A stretch of 64,000 nucleotides of DNA from Bacillota bacterium (GTDB lineage: Bacteria; Bacillota; Clostridia; Peptostreptococcales; Acidaminobacteraceae). This document shows positions 52,610-60,815 of the stretch, one piece after another. The notes under the pieces are model-generated. The model had not been told where the DNA came from, did no database searches, and was given only the letters and a program-made list of their open reading frames with translations. Both the position numbers and the translations under genes were made by a program. The stretch's first letter is position 1. Each line of letters begins with the position of its first letter. The stretch spans positions 372,001 to 436,000 of the forward strand of contig JAIUOA010000001.1 in the NCBI GenBank assembly GCA_020161295.1. Direction: 5' to 3'.

Positions 52610-52818
52610 TATTCTTTACCTCCTAAAAAAATAGCGAAATCTGGGCATCTCATTTGACACATACCGCATTTAATGCAGTTTTCTCTGTCGAGCATGGTCA
52701 CTTTGCCGTTTTCGTTAAAGCCCAATACTTTTTTAGGACAAAACGCGATACAAATCCCACAACCTTTACACCATGATTCGTTGATGTGTATGGTTAAATT
52801 ATCTTTTGAATCAGCCAT
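52609..52818 (-). CDS. korD: 2-oxoacid:ferredoxin oxidoreductase, delta (ferredoxin) subunit
   Basis: Two-cluster 4Fe-4S ferredoxin-like subunit of 69 residues. Eight Cys form CKGCGICIAFC and CIKCGMCQMRC, each followed by Pro. It relays electrons from the TPP site to soluble ferredoxin. It is the first gene of the operon, and the start follows GGAGGATTTCTA. Confidence 0.95.
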   Translation of the reverse strand: MADSKDNLTIHINESWCKGCGICIAFCPKKVLGFNENGKVTMLDRENCIKCGMCQMRCPDFAIFLGGKE

Positions 52819-52845
52819 TAGAAATCCTCCTTTACTCTCATATCC

Positions 52846-52873
52846 ATCATATCACAGAGGGTTCATTTTGCAA
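52846..52873 (-). promoter_or_regulatory. Promoter of the kor operon
   Basis: TTGCAA (52868-52873), 16-base spacer and extended TGA-TATGAT (-10 at 52846-52851), about 30 bases before the korD start. Confidence 0.7.
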
Positions 52874-52961
52874 GGATTATTTCATTTTGAAAGAGAGAGA
52901 TTATTTTTTGCAATTTTTCATTCAAATTGTATGGTAGACTTTTCGTATTGTGGTATACAAT

Positions 52962-53438
52962 CTACTTTTTCACATGACCTTTACAGGGTTTCGAGAAGAA
53001 CGCCGCAATATCTTGAAGATAGTGAAACCGTTGATTTTCCAGTGTGTGAAGCATGGTAGTCGGTACCCCTGAACGGGTCAAATCCTCACCACTCCCAGTG
53101 GGGATTCCTTCACGGTCATAGAAGCGATTTAGTGCATCTGCGTTTAAAAAAATGACATGAGCGCCGCCGCGAATTTCAATCCCGTTCAAGGTCGCACGGA
53201 AAAGACCATCTCCAAACTGATTTCCCCGCTCCTGTGGCGTCACGAAAAGGGTGTGAAAGACGGCAACTTGTGGTGATATAAACTCGAAAATTGAAAACCC
53301 CAACAGGTTTCTTCCATCATCGACGGAAAAATACTGCAGGGGTTCACCTGATATGGATTTCAAATGTGCAACCTCAGGGCATAGCTTGATTGCACGCTCA
53401 TAAAGCATCTCATGATTCTGTGGCATAAACTGGATCAT
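52962..53438 (-). CDS. GNAT-fold acetyltransferase-like protein
   Basis: Protein of 158 residues with an N-acetyltransferase-like core: a LFVTPQERGNQFGDGLFRA segment near 70-85 follows the R/Q-x-x-G-x-G loop pattern for acetyl-CoA, preceded by beta strands. The C-terminal third is less typical. The start at 53438 follows GGAGGGTAACG and lies 29 bases inside the end of scpB, so translation is coupled. A proper substrate cannot be named; the family call is moderate. Confidence 0.72.
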   Translation of the reverse strand: MIQFMPQNHEMLYERAIKLCPEVAHLKSISGEPLQYFSVDDGRNLLGFSIFEFISPQVAVFHTLFVTPQERGNQFGDGLFRATLNGIEIRGGAHVIFLNADALNRFYDREGIPTGSGEDLTRSGVPTTMLHTLENQRFHYLQDIAAFFSKPCKGHVKK

Positions 53439-54018
53439 CGTTACCCTCCGATTCGCTATTTTCGACACTGACGAATCCTTTAAACGCCGTCACTTCAGGA
53501 AGATCGTTTAAGGTTTTAAAACCGAAGCTTCTTAAAAACGTGTCTGTGGTGCCATAAATTTGAGGCCTGCCTATTTTTTCGAGCTTCCCCTTCACCTCCA
53601 CCAGTTCACGGTCTATGAGGCTTTGAAGCGGTCCTTCTGAATTGACGCCTCTGATTTGCTCGATATCGAGCTTCGTGATGGGTTGCTTATACGCGATGAT
53701 GGCTAACACCTCCAGCGCAGAGTTAGACAACCCCTTGCTTTTAGAAGTGGCACACAATTGCTCGACATAAGGATAATTTTCCTTAAGCGTGGCAAATTGA
53801 TAATGTTTGTTGGTTTCTATCAACTGGATGCCCCGCTTTTCGGATATGAGGGACATGCGAATTTCATCGATTAGCTTTTCCACCGTTCCCGGCTTCATGT
53901 CTAAAATTTTTGCGATCTTATATAAACTGAGTGGCTCAGCCCATGCAAATAGCAAGGATTCTATTACCGACTTCGCCTTTTGGTGTTCTCCGTCTTGATC
54001 AATTGGTATTAAGCTCAC
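53410..54018 (-). CDS. scpB: Segregation and condensation protein B
   Basis: Winged-helix partner of SMC-ScpA in chromosome condensation; 202 residues. Two winged-helix domains are seen, with the conserved ALEVLAIIAYKQPITKLDIEQIRGVNSE near 100-128 and GRPQIYGTTDTFLRSFG near 150-170. The start overlaps the scpA stop by four bases. A GNAT-like gene overlaps its 3' end. Confidence 0.96.
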   Translation of the reverse strand: MSLIPIDQDGEHQKAKSVIESLLFAWAEPLSLYKIAKILDMKPGTVEKLIDEIRMSLISEKRGIQLIETNKHYQFATLKENYPYVEQLCATSKSKGLSNSALEVLAIIAYKQPITKLDIEQIRGVNSEGPLQSLIDRELVEVKGKLEKIGRPQIYGTTDTFLRSFGFKTLNDLPEVTAFKGFVSVENSESEGNDDPVYATES

Positions 54019-54785
54019 GATAACTCCTCTAACTCGACATAATGTCTTTTTTTAATGATAATCTCTCCAAACAAGGTTTCCTGCTCGATGGCGATCTCCT
54101 TGAGCTTTAATAGTTCAAGTAATGCCAGAAACGTCACCACCACTTCCTCACGGGCGATGACTTCACCAAACAGCGCGTTAAACTCAAATGCCTCTGAGCT
54201 AAGCAGGAGCGTTCGTACCCGAGTGATTTTCTCCTCCACCGTGTACATGTCCCGTTTAATGCCTTTAAAAAACTGCTGACGCCCATCATCAAACCGGTTC
54301 ATCTTTTGAAGCAAACGCTTCACCGCATCCACTAGCAGCATACTATCCATGGAATCGTTCAGCGCTGTCACAGGAACCGTTCGGATGTACTCGGTCAAGT
54401 CCTCTTGTTCTCTGAAAAGCACCTCGTCCAGCGTTCCTTCCAGCGTGCGTAGCTTGCTTGCGATGTCCTTAAAATGCTTGTATTCCACTAGTCGCTTCAC
54501 GAGCTCCTGTCTAGGATCATCGTGTACATAGTCGATAATTTCTAGTTCGCCATTGTCCGGTAACAGCATTTTCGACTTGATTTCCAACAGTGTGGCCGCC
54601 ATGACGATGAACTCTGAAGCAAACTCCAAATCGAGTTCATCCACATCGCCGATGGCTTCTAAAAATTGAGAAGTAATGCTGACGATGGGAATATCGTAAA
54701 TATCCACCTCTTCTCTGGTAATGAGGTGCAACAGTAAATCCAGTGGTCCTTCAAATGCGTTTAGCTTAATGTCCATACTCATCAT
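54015..54785 (-). CDS. scpA: Segregation and condensation protein A
   Basis: Kleisin subunit of the bacterial condensin, 256 residues from the chosen start. The N-terminal motif FEGPLDLLLHLI and the middle EDLTEYIRT and C-terminal winged-helix (VVTFLALLELLKL) are characteristic. The start could be any of three nearby ATGs (54785, 54782, 54776); the gene overlaps the end of the upstream nucleotidyltransferase gene. It acts with ScpB encoded next. Confidence 0.95.
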   Translation of the reverse strand: MMSMDIKLNAFEGPLDLLLHLITREEVDIYDIPIVSITSQFLEAIGDVDELDLEFASEFIVMAATLLEIKSKMLLPDNGELEIIDYVHDDPRQELVKRLVEYKHFKDIASKLRTLEGTLDEVLFREQEDLTEYIRTVPVTALNDSMDSMLLVDAVKRLLQKMNRFDDGRQQFFKGIKRDMYTVEEKITRVRTLLLSSEAFEFNALFGEVIAREEVVVTFLALLELLKLKEIAIEQETLFGEIIIKKRHYVELEELS

Positions 54786-56010
54786 AAACACTCTCAATCC
54801 ATTCTATTTCTTTCTCTTTCGAGTAGTTTTCTCCATGTTCGATTTCGGTATCCAGCAGCCTTTTTAGAGCATCACCGATCATAGGACCCTCTTTGAATCC
54901 CATGTCCTTCAAATCGTCTCCAGACAGCTCTAATCGAATACCTTCCAAATGCGTTTTATAATACGCGTAGCGTGCCTCGTTTAATACGCCTAATAGCATG
55001 GCAAAAATCACCGTTTCAGGCTCTGCCTTAACTAATTGATCGTAAAGCGGCTTCGGTTCATCCATTTTTAACATTTTGATTTTTTCACATTGTCTGGCAA
55101 GCTTTTGAACGCTTCGCTCTGCACCATCGAAGAAATCCAGCTGGCCTCGATAAGCATACAGAAGCGTTAAAAGTCCTTTTTTCACCTTAGCAAATGTCTC
55201 CGGATACTGGTCGTTCAACCGAACACTTAAGCCTTCGAAGCCTAAACTGCTCAGCGCTATGCCGTCATCTGACGCCTGTAGGGATGGCAGAAGTTTCCAT
55301 CGAATACATTTTTCGATCATTAGCTCACCTTGGTTGGCACTGGCTAGATTCAAAAGGATCTCTCTTACCCTCACCTTTGAGCAGCGGTCGATGATTCGTT
55401 CCTTAACGGCGTGTTCCAATGCCCTCTGCGTTTCAGTCTCCATGAAAAACCCTTTGACAGTGGTGTATTTCACGGCCCTGAGCATACGCGTCGCATCTTC
55501 TTTAAAGCTGTCTTTATGTAGAATTCTGAGTTGTCTTTTTCGAACATCTTCTTCGAACTTAGGATGCGAAAATGCGATTTCTAAAGGCTTATGAGCTTCC
55601 GACAAGTGACCGGTCTCACCGATAAAATTCGCGATGCTGTCTTCAGACAGTTTTACATACCCCGTGTTCACAGTGAAATCTCGGCGGAGGATGTCATCCT
55701 CGATCGTTCCTGGAAAGACCTGAGGTAATCCACTTTGGTCGTTATAGCTTTCTTTTCTGAACGTGGCAAGATCGATTTGCTTCCCTTCTAGGGTTGTGCT
55801 TAGGGTACCAAATAATGAGCACTCAAAATCCCACCCGGTCATCAGTGCCCTGAGCTGGTCCAACTCACCACTGGTGACCAAATCAAAATCGTCGGAAAGC
55901 TCCCCAAGCAATGCATCCCTGACACAACCACCAACAAAATAGAGTTCGATTGCCAGTTTTTTTTGTGCTAGAAGCAGCGCGTTGAAAAAAGTCGATAAAT
56001 TCTTCGCCAT
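54766..56010 (-). CDS. cca: CCA-adding enzyme / poly(A) polymerase-family nucleotidyltransferase
   Basis: Class II tRNA nucleotidyltransferase-type protein of 414 residues. The head domain has YFVGGCVRDALLG and DFDLVTS (metal Asp pair) at about 24-45, then RRDFTVN and EDATRMLRAVKYT in the neck region. A long helical body follows, and I see no HD domain. The function is CCA addition or 3' tailing of tRNA; the A-adding versus CC-adding choice cannot be told. The start at 56010 follows GGAGGACTTTTT. It is the first gene of a cca-scpA-scpB-GNAT run. Confidence 0.92.
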   Translation of the reverse strand: MAKNLSTFFNALLLAQKKLAIELYFVGGCVRDALLGELSDDFDLVTSGELDQLRALMTGWDFECSLFGTLSTTLEGKQIDLATFRKESYNDQSGLPQVFPGTIEDDILRRDFTVNTGYVKLSEDSIANFIGETGHLSEAHKPLEIAFSHPKFEEDVRKRQLRILHKDSFKEDATRMLRAVKYTTVKGFFMETETQRALEHAVKERIIDRCSKVRVREILLNLASANQGELMIEKCIRWKLLPSLQASDDGIALSSLGFEGLSVRLNDQYPETFAKVKKGLLTLLYAYRGQLDFFDGAERSVQKLARQCEKIKMLKMDEPKPLYDQLVKAEPETVIFAMLLGVLNEARYAYYKTHLEGIRLELSGDDLKDMGFKEGPMIGDALKRLLDTEIEHGENYSKEKEIEWIESVYDEYGH

Positions 56011-56056
56011 AAAAAGTCCTCCGAAACCATTATACCCTCCAAACACGCAGATGACA

Positions 56057-56087
56057 ATTGAAAACGCCAGTGACAGGCACTGGCGTT
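56057..56087 (-). terminator. Terminator after the pyrimidine nucleoside phosphorylase gene
   Basis: AACGCCAGTG/CACTGGCGTT stem followed by TTCAATTG on the minus strand. The T run is short. Confidence 0.75.
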
Positions 56088-56095
56088 AATGCTTA

Positions 56096-57397
56096 CTATT
56101 CTACGATTTCATAGATATATTTCACCGGTTCAGGTTTATGGCTACTGATGACAAATGCAGACCTCACGATTCTTTCAGCCTCTATTGTCTTTTCTGAATT
56201 GGTATGAAGGACACATAGGACATCGCCCAAATTCACATGGTCTCCCATTTTCTTTTTAAGGGTGATTCCCGCAGCAAAATCGATGACATCTTCCTTACTG
56301 CTTCTGCCAGCTCCCAGCATCATGGCTGAAAGGCCGACCTTCTCAGCATCAAACCCTGCTACATAGCCTTCAAGGTCGGATTTGACTTCGATATGGAAAT
56401 TCGCCTGAGGTAACAGCTCCGGTTTAGACACCACTTCAGAATTACCGCCCTGGATTTCCACGAACTTTTTAAGGAGAGCGATGGCCTCGCCTGAAGCGAT
56501 GATGGTTTCAAAGTGCTTTCTAGCCGACGCGATATCGGTAAAGGCCCCACCTAAAACAGCCATGTAAGATGCGATGGTCAGCGCGACTTCCGTTTCATCC
56601 TCTGCGCCATGACCACTTAATACTTCGATCGCTTCTCTAATCTCGTTAGCATTTCCCACTTCATGCCCTAATGGCTGATCCATATTGGTGATGACGGCCA
56701 CAGTGCGTCTACCTAATGTTTTTCCGATGCCAACCATGGTCTTGGCGAGTTCTCTCGCCTCTTCTAGGGACTTCATAAAGGCGCCAGAGCCCACTTTGAC
56801 ATCTAAGACGATGGCATCACTGCCAGCAGCGATTTTTTTACTCATGATGGAGCTGGCGATAAGCGGGATACTGTCCACTGTGCTGGTAACGTCTCTAAGC
56901 GCATACAGCTTCTTATCCGCTGGCGTTAAATTTCCTGACTGTCCGACGATGGCCATTTTATAGGTGTTGACGTTTTTGATGAAATCTTCACTAGAGAGCT
57001 CGACCTTAAAGCCCTCGATGGATTCAAGCTTATCGATGGTTCCGCCTGTGTGACCAAGCCCTCTGCCGGACATTTTCGCCACAGGAACCCCCACAGAGGC
57101 TACCAGCGGAATGACGATTAGACTGATTTTATCACCGACACCGCCTGTGGAATGTTTGTCTACTTTAATGCCTTCGATGGCACTTAGGTCAACCGTGTCG
57201 CCAGAATAAACCATGGCGTTGGTCAAATCGGCGATTTCTTCCGTATCCATGCCTTTAAAATAGATGGCCATTAATAATGCAGAGGCTTGATAATCAGGGA
57301 TTTCACCTTTTGTGTAACCGAAGATGAAAAACTCGATTTCCTCTTTGGTTAAACGTTCCCCTAATTTTTTCTTATTGATAATATCGACTATGCGCAT
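56096..57397 (-). CDS. pdp: Pyrimidine nucleoside phosphorylase
   Basis: Glycosyltransferase-family phosphorylase of 433 residues that splits thymidine/uridine to base and (deoxy)ribose 1-phosphate. KHSTGGVGD (near 82), MSGRGLGHTGGTIDKLESI (near 108) and the C-terminal domain SSKEDVIDFAAGI match the family. The start follows CGGAGGCAGAC, 12 bases after deoB. With DeoB it funnels nucleosides into the pentose phosphate pool. Confidence 0.95.
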   Translation of the reverse strand: MRIVDIINKKKLGERLTKEEIEFFIFGYTKGEIPDYQASALLMAIYFKGMDTEEIADLTNAMVYSGDTVDLSAIEGIKVDKHSTGGVGDKISLIVIPLVASVGVPVAKMSGRGLGHTGGTIDKLESIEGFKVELSSEDFIKNVNTYKMAIVGQSGNLTPADKKLYALRDVTSTVDSIPLIASSIMSKKIAAGSDAIVLDVKVGSGAFMKSLEEARELAKTMVGIGKTLGRRTVAVITNMDQPLGHEVGNANEIREAIEVLSGHGAEDETEVALTIASYMAVLGGAFTDIASARKHFETIIASGEAIALLKKFVEIQGGNSEVVSKPELLPQANFHIEVKSDLEGYVAGFDAEKVGLSAMMLGAGRSSKEDVIDFAAGITLKKKMGDHVNLGDVLCVLHTNSEKTIEAERIVRSAFVISSHKPEPVKYIYEIVE

Positions 57398-57409
57398 GTC
57401 TGCCTCCGT

Positions 57410-58579
57410 TTATAATATTTCTGATTTAAAGCTCATGCCGTATGGCGTTGCTGGAATATTCAGGATGTCTGAGACGGTGGCCGCTACATCGGCAAAAGTT
57501 TTTCGGGTGCCAATATTTGCGCCTGCCTTTACCTGTTCTCCATAGATGAGAATGGGTATATACTCACGGGTATGGTCACTGCCGATATAAGCAGGATCGT
57601 TTCCATGGTCTGCTAATATAATCAGTAAATCTGAAGCTTTCATCGACGACATGATTTCTGGAAGTCTTGCATCCACTTCTTCAAGCGCTTTTCTATAACC
57701 AGCGACATCACGTCGGTGACCATATTTAGCGTCGAAATCCACCAGGTTGGTAAACAGGATTCCTTCAAATGATTCTTTCAGGTATTTAATGGTCTGGTCG
57801 ACACCATCCATGTTATCTTTCGTGTGAACATCTTCCGTAATGCCTTCGCCATCGTAGATATCGACGATTTTACCCACGGCCTTCACCTCAAGACCCGCTT
57901 CCTTTGCGAAATCCAAAACGGTTTTATCATAAGGCTTAATACTATAATCCCTGCGGTTGCTTGTACGCTGATAGTTACCCGGCGTGCCTACGAAAGATCT
58001 CGCGATGACACGTGCCACCTGATCCTCACCCATCAGCATTTCTCTGGCGATTTGGCACATGTTATAAAGCTCTTCTAACGGAATCACTTCTTCATGTGCC
58101 GCGATTTGAAATACGCTGTCTGCCGATGTATAAACGATGGGATTACCTGTGCGCACATGCTCCTCACCTAGCTCGTCTAAAACCACTGTGCCAGAAGCAG
58201 GCTTATTGCATAATACTTTTCTGCCCGTTTTTTTCTCAAACTCATCGATGATGTGTTTCGGAAAACCATCGGGATACGTTTTAAAAGGCTGCTCAATATA
58301 CAGGCCAGCAATCTCCCAGTGACCGGTCGTCGTGTCCTTTCCATTAGAAGCCTCAAGCGAACGCCCGAAAGCCGCGATAGGTTTTTCTGTTGCTTCGATG
58401 GCATCTACGCCTTCAATGTTGCCAATCCCCATTTTTTTGAGGTTCGGAATTTTAAAATCATCCGTTGATTTTGCGATATTTCCCAGTGTGTTGACACCCA
58501 CATCACCAAATTTTTCAGCATCTGGTAATGCACCAATACCGACACTGTCGAGCACGAATAGTACGACGCGATTAATCAT
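57410..58579 (-). CDS. deoB: Phosphopentomutase
   Basis: Mn-dependent alkaline-phosphatase-fold mutase of 389 residues converting (deoxy)ribose 1-phosphate to 5-phosphate. FVLDSVGIGALPDA near the start gives the first metal Asp; DKDT-type GKDTTTGHWEIAG near 80 carries the phosphorylated Thr; and LADHGNDPAYIGSDHTREYIP near 335 supplies further metal ligands. The start at 58579 follows AGGAGGAAACAA. It feeds deoxyribose/ribose 5-phosphate on, and transketolase (tkt) can use the ribose product. Confidence 0.96.
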   Translation of the reverse strand: MINRVVLFVLDSVGIGALPDAEKFGDVGVNTLGNIAKSTDDFKIPNLKKMGIGNIEGVDAIEATEKPIAAFGRSLEASNGKDTTTGHWEIAGLYIEQPFKTYPDGFPKHIIDEFEKKTGRKVLCNKPASGTVVLDELGEEHVRTGNPIVYTSADSVFQIAAHEEVIPLEELYNMCQIAREMLMGEDQVARVIARSFVGTPGNYQRTSNRRDYSIKPYDKTVLDFAKEAGLEVKAVGKIVDIYDGEGITEDVHTKDNMDGVDQTIKYLKESFEGILFTNLVDFDAKYGHRRDVAGYRKALEEVDARLPEIMSSMKASDLLIILADHGNDPAYIGSDHTREYIPILIYGEQVKAGANIGTRKTFADVAATVSDILNIPATPYGMSFKSEIL

Positions 58580-58631
58580 TTGTTTCCTCCTGTCAATTTG
58601 TAATCTAAAAACCATCATTCACTGTTGATAA

Positions 58632-58662
58632 AATAAAAAAAGAAGAGCCTGAATCAGGCTCT
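58632..58662 (-). terminator. Terminator overlapping the end of xerD
   Basis: AGAGCCT/AGGCTCT stem followed by TCTTTTTTTATTTT on the minus strand. The 5' arm encodes the last xerD residues and the stop codon lies in the loop. Confidence 0.88.
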
Positions 58663-59544
58663 AGGATGTGTTTTCTCATAGATGTCTCTTAGCTTGGAAT
58701 TCGACATTTCAAGATAGATTTGAGTCGTGGCCACATCTGAGTGACCCAACATCTCTTGAACTGCTTTTACATCTGCTCCATTTTGAATTAAATGAAAGGC
58801 AAAAGAATGACGCAGCGTGTGTGGCGTAATGGTTTTATTGATTCCCGCCTCATCTGAATAGCGTTTAACCACTTTCCAAAAGCCTTGTCTCGTCAGCTTT
58901 TTTCCATAATAATTCACAAATAGTGCATCTTCGTCCCCGTTGACCAAATACCCTCTGCCATCCTTCAAGTACATGTCAATCGCTTTTGATGCCATCGTCC
59001 CCAGTGGAATCACCCTTGTTTTGGTGTGATTTTTGCACTTGATATATCCCATGGCTGTATTGACATCTGAGAGAGAAAGAGAAATGAGTTCAGAAACGCG
59101 AATTCCAGTGGCATAGAGCAGCTCGATCATCGCTTTATCCCTTTTGCCTATCGATGTTCTTAAATCAGGCTTTGCTAAAATCCTTTCCACCTCATCAAGT
59201 GTCAACACTTGCGGAAGCTTTCGATCCATTTTCGGCGCTTCAAGCTCCGTTGATGGATTGATTTCTACATAACCCTTGTTGTGTAAAAACGAATAGAAGG
59301 TACGCAAAGAAGCGATGGTTCTGGAAATCGTGGCATTTGCTTTTCCGATTTTTTTTAGGTGAATCATGTAGGTTAACAAATCCACATGGGATACGCCTAA
59401 ATAGCATTCGATTCCTTGAGTGGCCAAATAGTGTCCAAAAAACTTGATGTCGCGACGATATGACTGCAACGTATTATCAGAGAGTTTCTTATGTTCAACT
59501 AAATAGACTTCATATTCGTTTATGTAACGGTTAATCTTCTCCAT
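58654..59544 (-). CDS. xerD: Tyrosine site-specific recombinase XerD type
   Basis: Integrase-family recombinase of 296 residues. The N-terminal SAM-like domain is residues 1-100; the catalytic Arg is in TGIRVSELI near 149, His-x-x-Arg in HTLRHSFAF near 240, LGHSDVATT near 265, and the nucleophile Tyr in QIYLEMS near 277. Placement between recN and deoB matches the XerD used for chromosome dimer resolution in Bacillota. The start follows GGGG with seven-base spacing. Confidence 0.93.
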   Translation of the reverse strand: MEKINRYINEYEVYLVEHKKLSDNTLQSYRRDIKFFGHYLATQGIECYLGVSHVDLLTYMIHLKKIGKANATISRTIASLRTFYSFLHNKGYVEINPSTELEAPKMDRKLPQVLTLDEVERILAKPDLRTSIGKRDKAMIELLYATGIRVSELISLSLSDVNTAMGYIKCKNHTKTRVIPLGTMASKAIDMYLKDGRGYLVNGDEDALFVNYYGKKLTRQGFWKVVKRYSDEAGINKTITPHTLRHSFAFHLIQNGADVKAVQEMLGHSDVATTQIYLEMSNSKLRDIYEKTHPRA

Positions 59545-59611
59545 ATATATACCCCTATTTTAACGATTTCACATGAATTTTAAAGACAAATCATCATCTT
59601 TTGTATGTTTT

Positions 59612-60802
59612 TTACAACTGCGACGCCTTGATCGACTTCTTCTGAGCGTACATTTCTTCATCGGCTTCATGCACTAAGCTCAGCATAGTGGTATGCTTGG
59701 CAGGGTTATATTGCGTAATTCCCACACTGGCACTTACTTTGAAACCACACTTTCCAGACAGGTTGACCTTTAAGAATTCTTCTGTAATTCTTCTCCAAAC
59801 ACGCGAAGCTTGAGCCTTATTGCAACGTGTAAATACGATAAGAAACTCGTCGCCACCGAGTCTTGCCACCACATCGAACTCTCTCAGTGAGGCGTGAATC
59901 GTATCGCTGATGACCTTAATGAGCTTATCGCCTTCTTTATGTCCAAACTGATCATTCACTGCTTTCAGATCGTTTACGTCCACATAGGCAATCGTCAAGT
60001 CGAACTTGTATTGGACTGCTCTTGCCATTTCTGCTTTTAAGTGCTGCAATCCCGCTTCACGACTGAGTGCACCTGTCATCAAATCCGTTTCAGCTTTAAA
60101 TTTGTAATTTTCTAAATTTTTATCCACGATAAACTGTCTATTGATGATAACGACTAAAAACAATGAGGTCAAGGAAACGAATGCGTAGGTTATAAGGAAA
60201 TAACCATTATAGCGCTCTACACCAGGCGTATTGATGATTCCGCCAGCTGAAAATTCCACCATATTGATAAATGTCATCCTCTGGTATGCAAAAACCAGCG
60301 CAAACAAAACGACATTTGAAAACAGCATCATGCGATCAAATTTGAAATTCGTACCAGATACCTTTTTAAACAGCCTTACGATGACTTTATAGTACCCGAG
60401 CAAAGCAAACACCAAAAGAATGTAAATAATATTGGCCGTTAGATTACCCGAGGCAAATATCGCTCTAAAATCCACCACATCCGATGCTATAAGCAATGTA
60501 AGGTTAGATGCCCCCATGGATCCTAAAAGCGTGATAACGTATAAAAACAAAACCGACATCGATGAAACAAACATGGAGTTCTTATAAAAGACAATCAAAA
60601 TCATCATCAAAGACGCATAATACACCAATACGTGTTCTATACTTGATACATTATAAATCGTCATGAACGTACTTAAATAAAGCACCGTTATCCCGTGCTT
60701 GGTCTTAGGTTGTTTTTTCAGTTTTGGAATGAGCCTTGATAGGACATAAAGCGTCATTAAGGCTGCGATGAAACTGTAAAACAATCTGATGAACCCATCC
60801 AT
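59612..60802 (-). CDS. Membrane-bound GGDEF diguanylate cyclase
   Basis: Protein of 396 residues with an N-terminal membrane region of about seven or eight helices (residues 5-215) and a C-terminal GGDEF domain. The active loop RLGGDEFLIVF lies near 315 and is intact, so c-di-GMP synthesis is expected. The sensor part is not a family I can name. The start follows GAGGCAGTTTT, 13 bases after recN. In many spore formers the corresponding interval carries spoIVB and spo0A instead. Confidence 0.9.
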   Translation of the reverse strand: MDGFIRLFYSFIAALMTLYVLSRLIPKLKKQPKTKHGITVLYLSTFMTIYNVSSIEHVLVYYASLMMILIVFYKNSMFVSSMSVLFLYVITLLGSMGASNLTLLIASDVVDFRAIFASGNLTANIIYILLVFALLGYYKVIVRLFKKVSGTNFKFDRMMLFSNVVLFALVFAYQRMTFINMVEFSAGGIINTPGVERYNGYFLITYAFVSLTSLFLVVIINRQFIVDKNLENYKFKAETDLMTGALSREAGLQHLKAEMARAVQYKFDLTIAYVDVNDLKAVNDQFGHKEGDKLIKVISDTIHASLREFDVVARLGGDEFLIVFTRCNKAQASRVWRRITEEFLKVNLSGKCGFKVSASVGITQYNPAKHTTMLSLVHEADEEMYAQKKSIKASQL

Positions 60803-60815
60803 AAAACTGCCTCAA

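Noticed and set aside
52925..52965. Inverted repeat ATTGTAT...ATACAAT after the GNAT-like gene
   Set aside because: Seven-base arms with a long AT-rich loop and no T tract; too weak to call a terminator or operator.
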